This document shows positions 53,945 through 64,000 of a DNA stretch of 64,000 nucleotides, in pieces. The first letter of the stretch is position 1; every line of letters starts with the position of its first letter. Below the pieces are notes generated by a model. The model worked only from the letters and a program-made list of their open reading frames with translations, searched no databases and was not told the DNA's origin. The stretch spans positions 868,001 to 932,000 of the forward strand of contig NZ_CP054044.1 of NCBI RefSeq assembly GCF_013282745.1, given 5' to 3'. The stretch comes from Yersinia bercovieri ATCC 43970 (GTDB taxonomy: Bacteria > Pseudomonadota > Gammaproteobacteria > Enterobacterales > Enterobacteriaceae). The position numbers and the translations under genes were made by a program.

Positions 53945-56900
53945 GGCGCCTTACTCTCCTTTAACTGGCGTAATACTTCATGGATGGTCGGCTGGTCCAA
54001 ACTACCGGTGATTTGGTAGCGAATCAGCGAAACCTTGCTCCATAATGGGCCTAAAATCTTCGAGGCGGCAAATACCGCAGCCCCCACCACTGGGTTTATC
54101 GCAAAGGCGGTGGCGACACCGACGGTCGCCGAAATCTCTGGCGTGATAACCGCTTCCATGGCGATCTGGCGTTTAACCAAGTCCACATTACCGCTCATGG
54201 CAATGTCGGCGGCTAATCCATCCACCACTAAATCATTGGTGTGCATGACGCCATTTTTGATATTGGCGGTGCCGCGAATAGAATCAAACGCGAAGTCACG
54301 ACTAAACGTATCACTAAAGTCGAGCTGGAGCTTACGTAATAGTGCGTCGAAGCTGACCAGCCGCAGTAGCTGGCCTGCGCGCCCGCCGCCAAGATCCGTC
54401 AACAGCCCTCGTCCCAATCTACTCTTTAACGTCCCGTTTAAGCTATTAATCTGTGGCTGCCACGGCACCCCGCGCCAGTTTAAGTCGGCATTGATATCAA
54501 ACGAGGCATCTTTTATTGGTGTCGTCAGACCAAAGAACAAGATAGTGTCATCGATTTTTGGCCCAGTCAGTGCAACATTGAACGTGGTCTTATCGCCAGA
54601 GCTATCTTGTTGCCACTGCCCGCTCATTTTGGCCCGCCCGTTACCCGCTTCAATCAGGCCGTTGGTCAGCATCAAAATATCGCCTTTAGGTGTCAAATCG
54701 GCGTTAATCCGCCCAATATTTTGCCCCAAAATCCAGCAAGCTTTACAACGCAATTGCAGTGCTGGCCAATCGCGGAACGAGATTTTACTGGGGCTTTCTG
54801 GCGGCTGCAATGCCGCTTGCGCTAACGGATCTTGCGCCTCGCTCGCCATCCATTGAGGGTTGTAATAGAGATAATCAATATTGGCATGCCATGGCCCATG
54901 CTCTTCCATTAGCAGGCTACCCGCGACCTCCTCACCTTTTGCCGTGACTTTGGTGCCGGTGATTAGTGGTTCGATCAGCAATGTCAGTTGATGCCAGGCC
55001 TGCCCACCAACCAATAATTGTGGTGTCTCTAATCTCAGCCGCTTAGGGAGAATCACATTGGCACTGCTGCCCTTGATTTTAGGTTGCGCAGATGAGGCAA
55101 AAGGCGCACTCACTGTTGCCAACTCCGGTGCCAGCAAGGCCAGCCAGCGCTCACCATCCAATGGCGGTAATTTGAGCACCAAACCTTTCTCATCCGGCAA
55201 AGGCGGGGCTTTTTTGCTATCCGTTTTCTGATTAGCGCTTTGCCAAATAGCACGCGTCAGCTCAACGTTATCTTTTAGCAGCAACCATTGGCTATTGAAA
55301 TGGTTATGACTCCCGGCACTGCCCGACAGAGTAAATGAATCCAGTCCGCCGATGGCCTGCACATGAAGCGGAAGCGCCTGACCACTTGATTTATCTAGCG
55401 GCGGAGGTAAGTGACTGCTCACTTTTTTTAGATCCGCCGTGACATCTATTTTGTAATCCGGCTGACCATTTTTCGGTAATTGCACCACCACTTTGCCTTG
55501 CCAATTGGCACTGCCACTGAGCAATGTAGCCACATCACTCGGCACCCCCGGTAATTTAGCCGGCAGCCAGTCGCCATCTAACCCAACATTCACCAAAAAG
55601 TTCTTTGGCTGCTCTTCGGTGGTGAAATTAACTGTTAGCGGCTGCCCGAACCAGTTGGCTGATAAGCTATCGCTATCGAGATTGCCATCATTGAAGCGGA
55701 ACTTGCCGCTGATATTCTCCAGTTGGCTTTTCAGCGGCTTCACCAACAGGGTGTTATTATTCAGCGTCACTTCGCCACTGGCGTGCGTAATGTGGTTCTC
55801 TTCCAATGGAATATCTAGGTGTAAGCGCCCACTAACCTTACCCCCCACCTGTAACTCCTCCAGTGTTTCAGCGACCGAATCATTGAGCGGCGTCTTGGTA
55901 AAGTAGTCGTGAACATCGCGCCCTTCGCCAGCCACCTCGGCATCGACATAGAGCTTTTCTTTCAGATAATCGGGAATGATGGCGCTGATATTGCTGCCAG
56001 TGACCTTACCTAACATCGCATGGGGGGCGTCCATCCACAGACCTTCATTGAGGAAATTCAGGTCGATGGCTAAATTCTCTAATGCAGGCCAATCCGGTTG
56101 GAACTCGAAGGTGGCGTTACGCAGCGGCACATAGACCTGGAACTGCCCCTCTTTATGTTTATAAGGGAAATCATGAGGATTGCCATTATAGACCAGCGTG
56201 GCGTTGTCTACCTGCCCGCCCTGTAACGCCTCGGTCAGATAATCCACCAGCTTCTTGCCCATCAGGGGTTCCGGGAAGTAACGCCAGGCATCGGTGGCAT
56301 CATACAGGCGGATGCCGGTCAGGATTTTAAGCCACGGTTGCCCTTTATCAGGCTGTTGATAGTGAAAACTGCCGTTACCCCACAACGATTTCGCCCTAAC
56401 ATCCAGTTGGTCACCCCACAGCTCCCAACCTTGATCATCAATCCGCCAGTTCACGGCCCCGCTGGCCTGACTCACTTCCAATGGCGCACGGAACATATCG
56501 CCATAAGGTAATGTGCTGTTTTTAAGGCTAATATCTAGCTGCCCCTGCTCAACAGAACCACTTAATGCGCCGGCGAAGTTATTCACGCCTGGCAGCAGTT
56601 TCCAGTGCTGCCAGCTGATATCGTGCCATTTGGCTTGAAAACGGCTCTTTTGCGGCTGGCTGATAGGAATGTCTAATGCCAGCGCCTCAACAATGCCTTG
56701 CGGACGCAAATCTGCCCAGCGATTCATTAATTCAGGGGTAAACAGTGACAGTGTGGGTAATAGCGGCCCTACACGTTCTAGCTGAATATTGGTGGCGCGA
56801 ATGCGTAATTCTTGGGATTGGTCTGGGCCAATGAATTGAGTATTTTCAGGTAGCCATAGCGCCGAGAGTTGCCCTTTCGGCCAAGATTGCCCATCGGTTT

Positions 56901-57813
56901 TCAGACTCAATTGTGGCGCATCAATTTGCCAGCCATTGCCCTGACGGCGGCCTTCCAACACCAAATTGTCTACCGCGAGCTGATGGCTTTGGTCACCGAC
57001 CATCCAATTGGCTTGCCCCTGACTGAGCAGAACATTGCCACTGTAGATCTCGCCACTTTTAATGCTCAGCCAGGCCGCCAAACTGAATTCAGCACTATCC
57101 AGCCCGGTATTATTGTGCAACCAGCGGCTAATCCACGGCTTTAGGTCGATATTATCGGCCTGCAGATAAACCGTGCCATTATTTAAAATTCCCTGATTAT
57201 CATGTAGATCCATCCGCACCATCACCACGCCGTGCTGACCATTAATGGTCGAAAGGCTAATTTGCCCCTCGGCGCGGTGCCGGTTACGGGAGTTAAGCCA
57301 GGTGAGTTGCGGGATCTCTAATTCGGCACGGGGGCCAGAGGGAGTGAGGAAGGAAACACGGCTGTTGCGCAGGTCGAAATGATCCAACTGGCGCAGGAAT
57401 ATATCGGTGATATTACCGGTTTCAAGATTGCGGCTGCTGTTTTGCTGCGCATCCAGCGTGGTATTCAGGTCAAGCTGCAACTGATAAAAGGTCATATCGC
57501 GGAACTGCCAGCGCCAGTGTAGCAATGACTGCCATATATCGAGCGCAAGGGTCACCCGTTGCACCTGCCAGTTGGCTTGCGGCAATTTAGCGCTAATATC
57601 ACGCAATTCCAGCGTCGGGCCAAAGGTTTCCCACGTCCCCTGCATGAACCCCACCTCCAGTGGGATCCCGCTGATGGACTGAACTTTGGCCACGATTTGC
57701 GGACGATAATCGTTGATAAGAGGCAGCATCATGCGTAGCCCACTGACCAACAGCGCCACCACAACAATTATTGTGGCGCCTGTCGCGAACATTATCCTGG
57801 GCAGTCGCCTCAC
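53941..57813 (-). CDS. yhdP: AsmA-like phospholipid transport protein YhdP
   Basis: YhdP is a large inner-membrane-anchored AsmA-like protein thought to bridge to the outer membrane and carry phospholipids together with TamB and YdbH. The predicted 1290 residues (1266 in E. coli) have one N-terminal membrane helix (about 8-29) and long repeated beta structure. The C-terminal DUF3971/AsmA-like region contains the LVSFDALLRKLQLDFSD-type block. I chose a GTG at 57813, preceded by AGGAG, because it aligns with E. coli; the frame is open 17 codons further. It overlaps the nitrilase gene. Confidence 0.93.
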   Translation of the reverse strand: MRRLPRIMFATGATIIVVVALLVSGLRMMLPLINDYRPQIVAKVQSISGIPLEVGFMQGTWETFGPTLELRDISAKLPQANWQVQRVTLALDIWQSLLHWRWQFRDMTFYQLQLDLNTTLDAQQNSSRNLETGNITDIFLRQLDHFDLRNSRVSFLTPSGPRAELEIPQLTWLNSRNRHRAEGQISLSTINGQHGVVMVRMDLHDNQGILNNGTVYLQADNIDLKPWISRWLHNNTGLDSAEFSLAAWLSIKSGEIYSGNVLLSQGQANWMVGDQSHQLAVDNLVLEGRRQGNGWQIDAPQLSLKTDGQSWPKGQLSALWLPENTQFIGPDQSQELRIRATNIQLERVGPLLPTLSLFTPELMNRWADLRPQGIVEALALDIPISQPQKSRFQAKWHDISWQHWKLLPGVNNFAGALSGSVEQGQLDISLKNSTLPYGDMFRAPLEVSQASGAVNWRIDDQGWELWGDQLDVRAKSLWGNGSFHYQQPDKGQPWLKILTGIRLYDATDAWRYFPEPLMGKKLVDYLTEALQGGQVDNATLVYNGNPHDFPYKHKEGQFQVYVPLRNATFEFQPDWPALENLAIDLNFLNEGLWMDAPHAMLGKVTGSNISAIIPDYLKEKLYVDAEVAGEGRDVHDYFTKTPLNDSVAETLEELQVGGKVSGRLHLDIPLEENHITHASGEVTLNNNTLLVKPLKSQLENISGKFRFNDGNLDSDSLSANWFGQPLTVNFTTEEQPKNFLVNVGLDGDWLPAKLPGVPSDVATLLSGSANWQGKVVVQLPKNGQPDYKIDVTADLKKVSSHLPPPLDKSSGQALPLHVQAIGGLDSFTLSGSAGSHNHFNSQWLLLKDNVELTRAIWQSANQKTDSKKAPPLPDEKGLVLKLPPLDGERWLALLAPELATVSAPFASSAQPKIKGSSANVILPKRLRLETPQLLVGGQAWHQLTLLIEPLITGTKVTAKGEEVAGSLLMEEHGPWHANIDYLYYNPQWMASEAQDPLAQAALQPPESPSKISFRDWPALQLRCKACWILGQNIGRINADLTPKGDILMLTNGLIEAGNGRAKMSGQWQQDSSGDKTTFNVALTGPKIDDTILFFGLTTPIKDASFDINADLNWRGVPWQPQINSLNGTLKSRLGRGLLTDLGGGRAGQLLRLVSFDALLRKLQLDFSDTFSRDFAFDSIRGTANIKNGVMHTNDLVVDGLAADIAMSGNVDLVKRQIAMEAVITPEISATVGVATAFAINPVVGAAVFAASKILGPLWSKVSLIRYQITGSLDQPTIHEVLRQLKESKAP

Positions 57814-57890
57814 ACATCTCTCCTTGCGATCCGCAGCAGAGCTAGCAGCAGATCTTAATCGCACCTATCCCATGTAAGGCTAGATGGCTC

Positions 57891-59360
57891 TTACATCATC
57901 ACCACATCAAACTGTTCTTGGTTATACAGTGGTTCAATCTGAACTTTGACCTGCTTGCCGACGAAAATTTCCACCTCGGCCAGGGCATGGGACTCTTCGC
58001 CTTTCAGCGCTTCTCCCACCGCTGGAGAAGCATAGACCAGGAAGCGATCAGAATCATAAGCGTGGTGAACACGGACAATTTCGCGCAAGATTTCGTAGCA
58101 CACGGTTTCCACTGATTTCACCGTGCCACGGCCACGGCAAGTCGGGCACTCATTGCATAAAACGTGCTCAATGCTCTCCCGCGTGCGCTTGCGCGTCATT
58201 TCGACTAAGCCTAGCTGAGAGAAACCATTAATACTGGTTTTTACCCGATCTTTACTCAGGGCCTGTTCCAGTGAATGCAATACACGTCGACGATGTTCTT
58301 CGTTGCTCATATCAATGAAATCAATAATGATAATCCCCCCCAGATTGCGCATCCGCAGCTGGCGGGCGATAGCCTGAGTGGCCTCAATATTGGTATTGAA
58401 AATGGTTTCGTCAAGATTGCGGTGACCGACAAATGCACCGGTGTTGATATCCACGGTGGTCATGGCTTCTGTCTGGTCAATAATCAGGTAACCGCCTGAT
58501 TTCAATTCAACTTTACGTTCTAATGAGCGCTGAATTTCGTTTTCGACATCGTAGAGATCAAAAATCGGTTGCTTACCGGCGTACAACTCCAGTTTTTCGG
58601 TCATTTCCGGAATATATTCGCTGGTAAATTCAACCAGCAAATCGTAAGTCAGTTTGGAGTCGACGCGAATTTTATCCAGCGCAGCGCCAGCAAAGTCACG
58701 TAACACGCGCTGTGCCAGTGCCATCTCGCCATACAGCTTATATTTGGTGATATTGCGTTTTTTGCGCTCCTGAACCTTCGTCCACAAGCGTTTGAGAAAC
58801 GCCGCATCAGCCGATAACTCCTCTTCACCAATGCCTTCAGCAGCCGTGCGGATGATAAAACCGCCTTGCTCGTCGCAATAGGCTGCCACGGTTTTTTTCA
58901 ACCGCTCGCGCTCAACTTCACTCTCAATGCGCTGGGAAACGCCAACATGGGCGGCACCCGGCATCAACACCAAATAGCGCGAAGGCAGGGTGATATCGGT
59001 GGTTAAACGAGCGCCTTTGGTGCCGAGGGGATCTTTCACCACCTGCACCATTAAATCCTGCCCCTGGCGAACCAGTTCAGCAATATCGCGCACATTGAAA
59101 TTTTTCTGCTCATCCCCGGCCACGCATTCGGTGTGGGGCATGATATCGGAAGCATGGAGGAAGGCGGCCTTCTCCAGACCTATATCGACAAAAGCCGCTT
59201 GCATCCCCGGTAACACCCGGCTGACTCGACCTTTGTAGATATTGCCAACAATCCCTCGTTTGGCTTCACGCTCGATATGTATCTCTTGCAGGATGCCACC
59301 ATCAATGTAGGCAACCCGCGTTTCAGACGGTGTAATATTGACCAGTAATTCAGCTGTCAT
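57891..59360 (-). CDS. rng: Ribonuclease G (CafA)
   Basis: RNase G is the RNase E paralogue that matures the 5' end of 16S rRNA and degrades some mRNAs. The 489 residues match E. coli. An S1 domain (about 35-130) is followed by the catalytic domain with Asp residues in [10 protein letters not shown] and [15 protein letters not shown]. The zinc-link Cys pair is in [11 protein letters not shown]. Its start overlaps the maf stop by 11 bases. Confidence 0.97.
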   Translation of the reverse strand: MTAELLVNITPSETRVAYIDGGILQEIHIEREAKRGIVGNIYKGRVSRVLPGMQAAFVDIGLEKAAFLHASDIMPHTECVAGDEQKNFNVRDIAELVRQGQDLMVQVVKDPLGTKGARLTTDITLPSRYLVLMPGAAHVGVSQRIESEVERERLKKTVAAYCDEQGGFIIRTAAEGIGEEELSADAAFLKRLWTKVQERKKRNITKYKLYGEMALAQRVLRDFAGAALDKIRVDSKLTYDLLVEFTSEYIPEMTEKLELYAGKQPIFDLYDVENEIQRSLERKVELKSGGYLIIDQTEAMTTVDINTGAFVGHRNLDETIFNTNIEATQAIARQLRMRNLGGIIIIDFIDMSNEEHRRRVLHSLEQALSKDRVKTSINGFSQLGLVEMTRKRTRESIEHVLCNECPTCRGRGTVKSVETVCYEILREIVRVHHAYDSDRFLVYASPAVGEALKGEESHALAEVEIFVGKQVKVQIEPLYNQEQFDVVMM

Positions 59361-59943
59361 GTATTCCTCTCACATTACGTAGCGCAATGAAATTACTTAG
59401 TAATTCATGGGTTTCTACCAACGGCAGACCCACCACGGCATGATAACTGCCGTTGATGGATCTGACGAAACAACCACCTTTCCCCTGAATACCGTAAGCG
59501 CCCGCTTTGTCCATGGGTTCACCGGTAGCAATATAATTACTGATTTCCAATTGGGATAACACACGAAATGTCACATCTGTCACAACCATGGCAGATAACA
59601 TATCTTGCTGATCAGCCAGCGATACTGCCGTGATTACCTGATGTTGCTGCCCAGACAATGCACTCAGTATTTGCTGGGCATGTGCGGTATCCCGTGGTTT
59701 TTCTAAAACTTGCCCATTGAGCACCACGATGGTATCGGCCCCTAATACCGGCAGATCCTGTGGTGCGACCTCCACCCCTGCACGAGCTTTATCCTGCGCG
59801 AGGCGCTGAACATACCTTTGCGCACTCTCTTCTGGCTGGCGTTGCTCTTCAACCTCTGTTTTCAGCACCTCAAACGGGACATCAAGCAGGGCCAATAATT
59901 CACGGCGACGCGGGGAACCAGAAGCTAAATACAGGGCGGTCAT
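59350..59943 (-). CDS. maf: Maf-family nucleotide pyrophosphatase YhdE
   Basis: YhdE hydrolyses dTTP, UTP and related nucleotides, and Maf proteins influence septum formation. The predicted 197 residues equal E. coli YhdE. The N-terminal signature [12 protein letters not shown] is followed by the catalytic [12 protein letters not shown] and [18 protein letters not shown] segments. I chose the ATG at 59943 by alignment. It is cotranscribed with mreBCD and rng. Confidence 0.95.
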   Translation of the reverse strand: MTALYLASGSPRRRELLALLDVPFEVLKTEVEEQRQPEESAQRYVQRLAQDKARAGVEVAPQDLPVLGADTIVVLNGQVLEKPRDTAHAQQILSALSGQQHQVITAVSLADQQDMLSAMVVTDVTFRVLSQLEISNYIATGEPMDKAGAYGIQGKGGCFVRSINGSYHAVVGLPLVETHELLSNFIALRNVRGIHDS

Positions 59944-59956
59944 GAGTCTTAAGTCC

Positions 59957-60445
59957 TTATTGCACCGCAAATTGGCGGCGAATTTTACGCATTAACAAAA
60001 ATAGCCAAGGCCAAAGAATGCCATTAACAACACTACTCCAGAATACTTCTGGCCGGAATGAGACATTAATGACTAAAAACTCAGACCAAAACACCACCAC
60101 ATCCATGGTGAGCGAAAGCAGCATCACGATAAGTGCTTGTTGCCACAGCGCCATATTGCGAAATAACTGAAACTTAAACGCCACCAGATAAGCGATGATA
60201 CTCAGTGCCAGCGCCCGCACCCCAAGTGTTGAACCTAAAATAAGATCCATAATCAGCCCGAGGACAAAGCCGGTGCCGACATTCACACGGTGCGGTAGTG
60301 CCATCACCCAATAAATTAAAACCAACGCCAGCCATGAAGGGCGGAACATATAAATTTGTTCAGGCCACGGCATAATTTGCAGCACCATGGCAATCAGGAA
60401 AGATAACCAGATAACCCAACGACCATTGCTGCTGTAACGATTCAT
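59957..60445 (-). CDS. mreD: Rod shape-determining protein MreD
   Basis: MreD is an integral membrane component of the elongasome that works with MreC, RodA and PBP2. The 162-residue protein has about five membrane helices, consistent with the family. Its start overlaps the mreC stop as ATGA, and maf follows 13 bases later. Confidence 0.95.
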   Translation of the reverse strand: MNRYSSNGRWVIWLSFLIAMVLQIMPWPEQIYMFRPSWLALVLIYWVMALPHRVNVGTGFVLGLIMDLILGSTLGVRALALSIIAYLVAFKFQLFRNMALWQQALIVMLLSLTMDVVVFWSEFLVINVSFRPEVFWSSVVNGILWPWLFLLMRKIRRQFAVQ

Positions 60446-61425
60446 GGCGAGACTCCCGGCGCAGTGATTGCAGTGGGTGCCACCGTAGAAGGTGCCGGTG
60501 GCCCCATCGCATCAGCGGCGGGTAGCACTTGCGACATCATGGGCGCGAGGCGTTCGTTTGCCACACGGCGGACTTCATCTGGCGGCAATGGCAGATCGCC
60601 ATTACGGTCAGCGCCCCACAACAGCAACAGGTAACGTAAGCGCTGTAGATCCGCCGTCGGACGTGCCTGAATAACAGTATAGGCGCGCTGATTGTCAACT
60701 TTCACCGAAGAGACCACCGCCACTGGGTAGCCTTCAGGGAAGCGACCGCCTAAACCGGACGTCACTAACACATCACCAACGCGAATATCTGTATTGCTGG
60801 GGAGGTGTTCCAGTAATAAGTCATCGGTACAACCACTCCCTGCGGCAATAACCCGAATATCATTTCGTAATACCTGAATAGGTAACGCGTGGGAGGCATC
60901 GCAAATCAATAATACGCGGCTGGTTAATTTACTCACCGCAACAACCTGGCCGACGACACCCCGGTCACTGATAACCGGCTGGCCTTCGTACACCCCATTG
61001 TTAGAACCTTTATCGATAACCACTTGGTCACTATAGGGATCGGTCCCGCTGGACATCACCTGAGTGACCATTTTTTGTTCGTCCTGACGCAGCGGAGAAC
61101 CTAGCAATTCACGTAAGCGGTTATTTTCCTGCTTAAATTGCCCGAGTAGCTGTAGGTCAGTGTTTTTCAGTAATAACTCTTGGCGCAATACACGATTTTC
61201 CAGCTCAAGCTGCTCGCGAGTCGCCAGAGTTTCAGAAACGTTGTCGAGAACTTTGCGTGGCCCATTGGCCAGAAAATAGAAAGGGCTTACTGCGGTGTCC
61301 ATGTAGGTGCGCACTTTAACAAACGTACCCAATCGGCTATCAGCGATAACCAAAATAATGGCGGCAAGTACGGCAAAGAACAACCGCAGTTGCAGGGATG
61401 GACCCCGACTAAAAATCGGCTTCAT
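60442..61425 (-). CDS. mreC: Rod shape-determining protein MreC
   Basis: MreC activates PBP2-RodA in cell elongation. The 327 residues contain an N-terminal membrane helix (about 12-30), a coiled coil (about 65-105) and the double beta-barrel periplasmic domain with [29 protein letters not shown]. The C-terminal tail is Pro/Ala-rich and ends APGVSP, a variable region. It lies 110 bases after mreB. Confidence 0.96.
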   Translation of the reverse strand: MKPIFSRGPSLQLRLFFAVLAAIILVIADSRLGTFVKVRTYMDTAVSPFYFLANGPRKVLDNVSETLATREQLELENRVLRQELLLKNTDLQLLGQFKQENNRLRELLGSPLRQDEQKMVTQVMSSGTDPYSDQVVIDKGSNNGVYEGQPVISDRGVVGQVVAVSKLTSRVLLICDASHALPIQVLRNDIRVIAAGSGCTDDLLLEHLPSNTDIRVGDVLVTSGLGGRFPEGYPVAVVSSVKVDNQRAYTVIQARPTADLQRLRYLLLLWGADRNGDLPLPPDEVRRVANERLAPMMSQVLPAADAMGPPAPSTVAPTAITAPGVSP

Positions 61426-61535
61426 AAATTATGCGTATTCCTCGACGACATGAGGAAGAAGCGCCAAATCTAAACCTATCCCAAACTTAACGTGGGTATG
61501 AGTTCACTCGATCTGGCGTCTCTCCTTTTGGCTGA

Positions 61536-62912
<1,377 letters not shown>

Positions 62913-64000
62913 CTAATACGAATATTTTTTCTTTCCGGGAATCAAAGGCGTCGGTGGAGCAAAAAAATTGCCCTGTCCACCATAAATACCTTTCTCTTTC
63001 AGAGTTTGCCACTCTTCACGGGTAAGCACTTCCGCGGCAAAAACTTTTGCATGTGCGCCTGCACAAGCACCGGTAAGACTTTCTACAAACAACTGATTTT
63101 CATAACGTAAATTAATATTTCTGACTAACCCCGGATGAAGCTTAATCATCTCAATCCGTAGAGACTTAATATAAGAGGTGCTGACAACCGTCAATCCGGC
63201 CTGCGACACCATCACTTTGCAGCCCACACCAAGCAATAAACGTATCATCGGGCGGATGCGGTCGATATGTTGACACACATCAGCCTCTGCAAGTTCAAAG
63301 ATAATCCGCGTTCTATCCGATTTTTTGCATTGTAATAGCGTATCCCGCAGCCAACGCTGGAAAGGACGCTGCAATAATGAATCAACGCAGATAGAAAATG
63401 CCAGAGTTTCGTCCGGCCATAAAGATAATAAAGGAATTATCCGATCAATTTTTTGGCGGTCATAACGCTCAGCTAAACCAAACAGTTGCACCAAGGGGGT
63501 AAATTCAGCCGCCAGCAGCTCCTGCTTACCATCAAATATACGACTGATGACTTCACGATGATGAATCTTGCCGTCAACGGTAATGACCGGGCGTTGATAG
63601 AGTCTTGGGCCACCGCTCACCAATGTTTGTTCTAATAAAGTGCGCCATTTAACACTGCCACGCCCTCTTTCCGCTACTTGAGTATCGAATACATACCAAC
63701 CATTCCCGCCATACATCGCCGCATTTCTGGTCGCTTGCCTGGCATTATCCATAATCTGTTCGGTAGACTCGCCACCGCGGTACGCCACAATTCCAATATG
63801 CAGCAGTGATTCACGGTCAATAATATGGAGGTCGGGTAGAGTCCCGACCGCATGGACCAGTTGCGCGGCCATAACATCGGCATATTTTAAGGTTTTATGT
63901 GGCAGTAATATGGCGACCTCACTTTGATGGTAACGCGCCAGTAACGCCGAGGGGTGACGGGCCACAAAGGTAGAAAGCATATTAATCAGCGAATGCATCA
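62913..64000 (-). CDS. csrD: RNase E specificity factor CsrD, C-terminal part
   Basis: This is the C-terminal part (about 360 residues) of CsrD, which is about 650 in E. coli. The N terminus lies beyond the window edge. The visible part covers the end of a degenerate GGDEF domain and an EAL-like domain (REVISRIFDGK in the EAL position, FELAEADVCQHIDRIR). CsrD promotes RNase E decay of the CsrB and CsrC RNAs in response to EIIA-Glc. The signature active-site residues of cyclic-di-GMP enzymes are missing, as expected. It sits upstream of mreB as in E. coli. Confidence 0.9.
   Translation of the reverse strand, partial: MHSLINMLSTFVARHPSALLARYHQSEVAILLPHKTLKYADVMAAQLVHAVGTLPDLHIIDRESLLHIGIVAYRGGESTEQIMDNARQATRNAAMYGGNGWYVFDTQVAERGRGSVKWRTLLEQTLVSGGPRLYQRPVITVDGKIHHREVISRIFDGKQELLAAEFTPLVQLFGLAERYDRQKIDRIIPLLSLWPDETLAFSICVDSLLQRPFQRWLRDTLLQCKKSDRTRIIFELAEADVCQHIDRIRPMIRLLLGVGCKVMVSQAGLTVVSTSYIKSLRIEMIKLHPGLVRNINLRYENQLFVESLTGACAGAHAKVFAAEVLTREEWQTLKEKGIYGGQGNFFAPPTPLIPGKKKYSY

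Overview
The window reads as an enterobacterial chromosome segment, most likely from a Yersinia species. The core genes match Escherichia coli orthologues in length and motif. The gene order, however, joins blocks that lie far apart in E. coli K-12, and the window carries Yersinia-type extras: a barnase/barstar pair, a nitrilase between tldD and yhdP, an Anbu operon and a DUF4310-4312/SFCGS operon. I cannot resolve the species from sequence alone. I see no rRNA, tRNA, CRISPR array, transposase or prophage gene.

Layout. (1) 1-18.0 kb is the envelope and nitrogen-PTS core: zapE, zapG, degQ-degS, murA-ibaG, mlaFEDCB, then yrbG-kdsD-kdsC-lptC-lptA-lptB-rpoN-hpf-ptsN-rapZ-npr. It covers cell-division helpers, periplasmic proteolysis and sigma-E signalling, peptidoglycan precursor synthesis, phospholipid retrograde transport, Kdo and LPS export, sigma-54 and PTS-Ntr. 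(2) 18.4-20.7 kb is pyrBI-ridA with a well-preserved pyrimidine-sensing leader. (3) 20.8-24.9 kb is a four-gene Anbu proteasome-like operon (ATP-grasp, alpha-E, transglutaminase, Anbu) behind a good sigma-54 promoter and an NtrC-like dyad. (4) 24.87-25.59 kb is a gene-free, hairpin-rich element with long inverted repeats. (5) 25.6-33.3 kb holds treBC-treR and mgtA, with a TreR/CRP control region and a proline-coding mgtA leader. (6) 33.3-41.1 kb is a minus-strand operon of eight genes plus a PRD-type regulator. It combines four small families of unknown function, a metallo-amidohydrolase, a D-glucosaminate-6-phosphate lyase-like enzyme and a KDPG-type aldolase. (7) 41.5-45.6 kb carries rnk, cybC, pmbA(tldE), yjgA(darP) and the barstar/barnase pair. 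(8) 45.6-64.0 kb carries a gabD-like dehydrogenase, aaeXAB/aaeR, then csrD-mreBCD-maf-rng-yhdP-nitrilase-tldD.

How it fits together. rpoN lies in the same window as a candidate sigma-54 promoter driving the Anbu operon. TldD and TldE(PmbA), the two subunits of one protease, lie 8 kb apart. The operon in region 6 is the best candidate for an incompletely described system. Its enzymes suggest that an acylated amino-sugar acid, phosphorylated on entry or soon after, is deacylated, deaminated and cleaved to pyruvate plus glyceraldehyde-3-phosphate. The usual mannose-type PTS permease is replaced by DUF4310/DUF4311/DUF4312/SFCGS proteins. This is inference from family names and motifs; no search was run.
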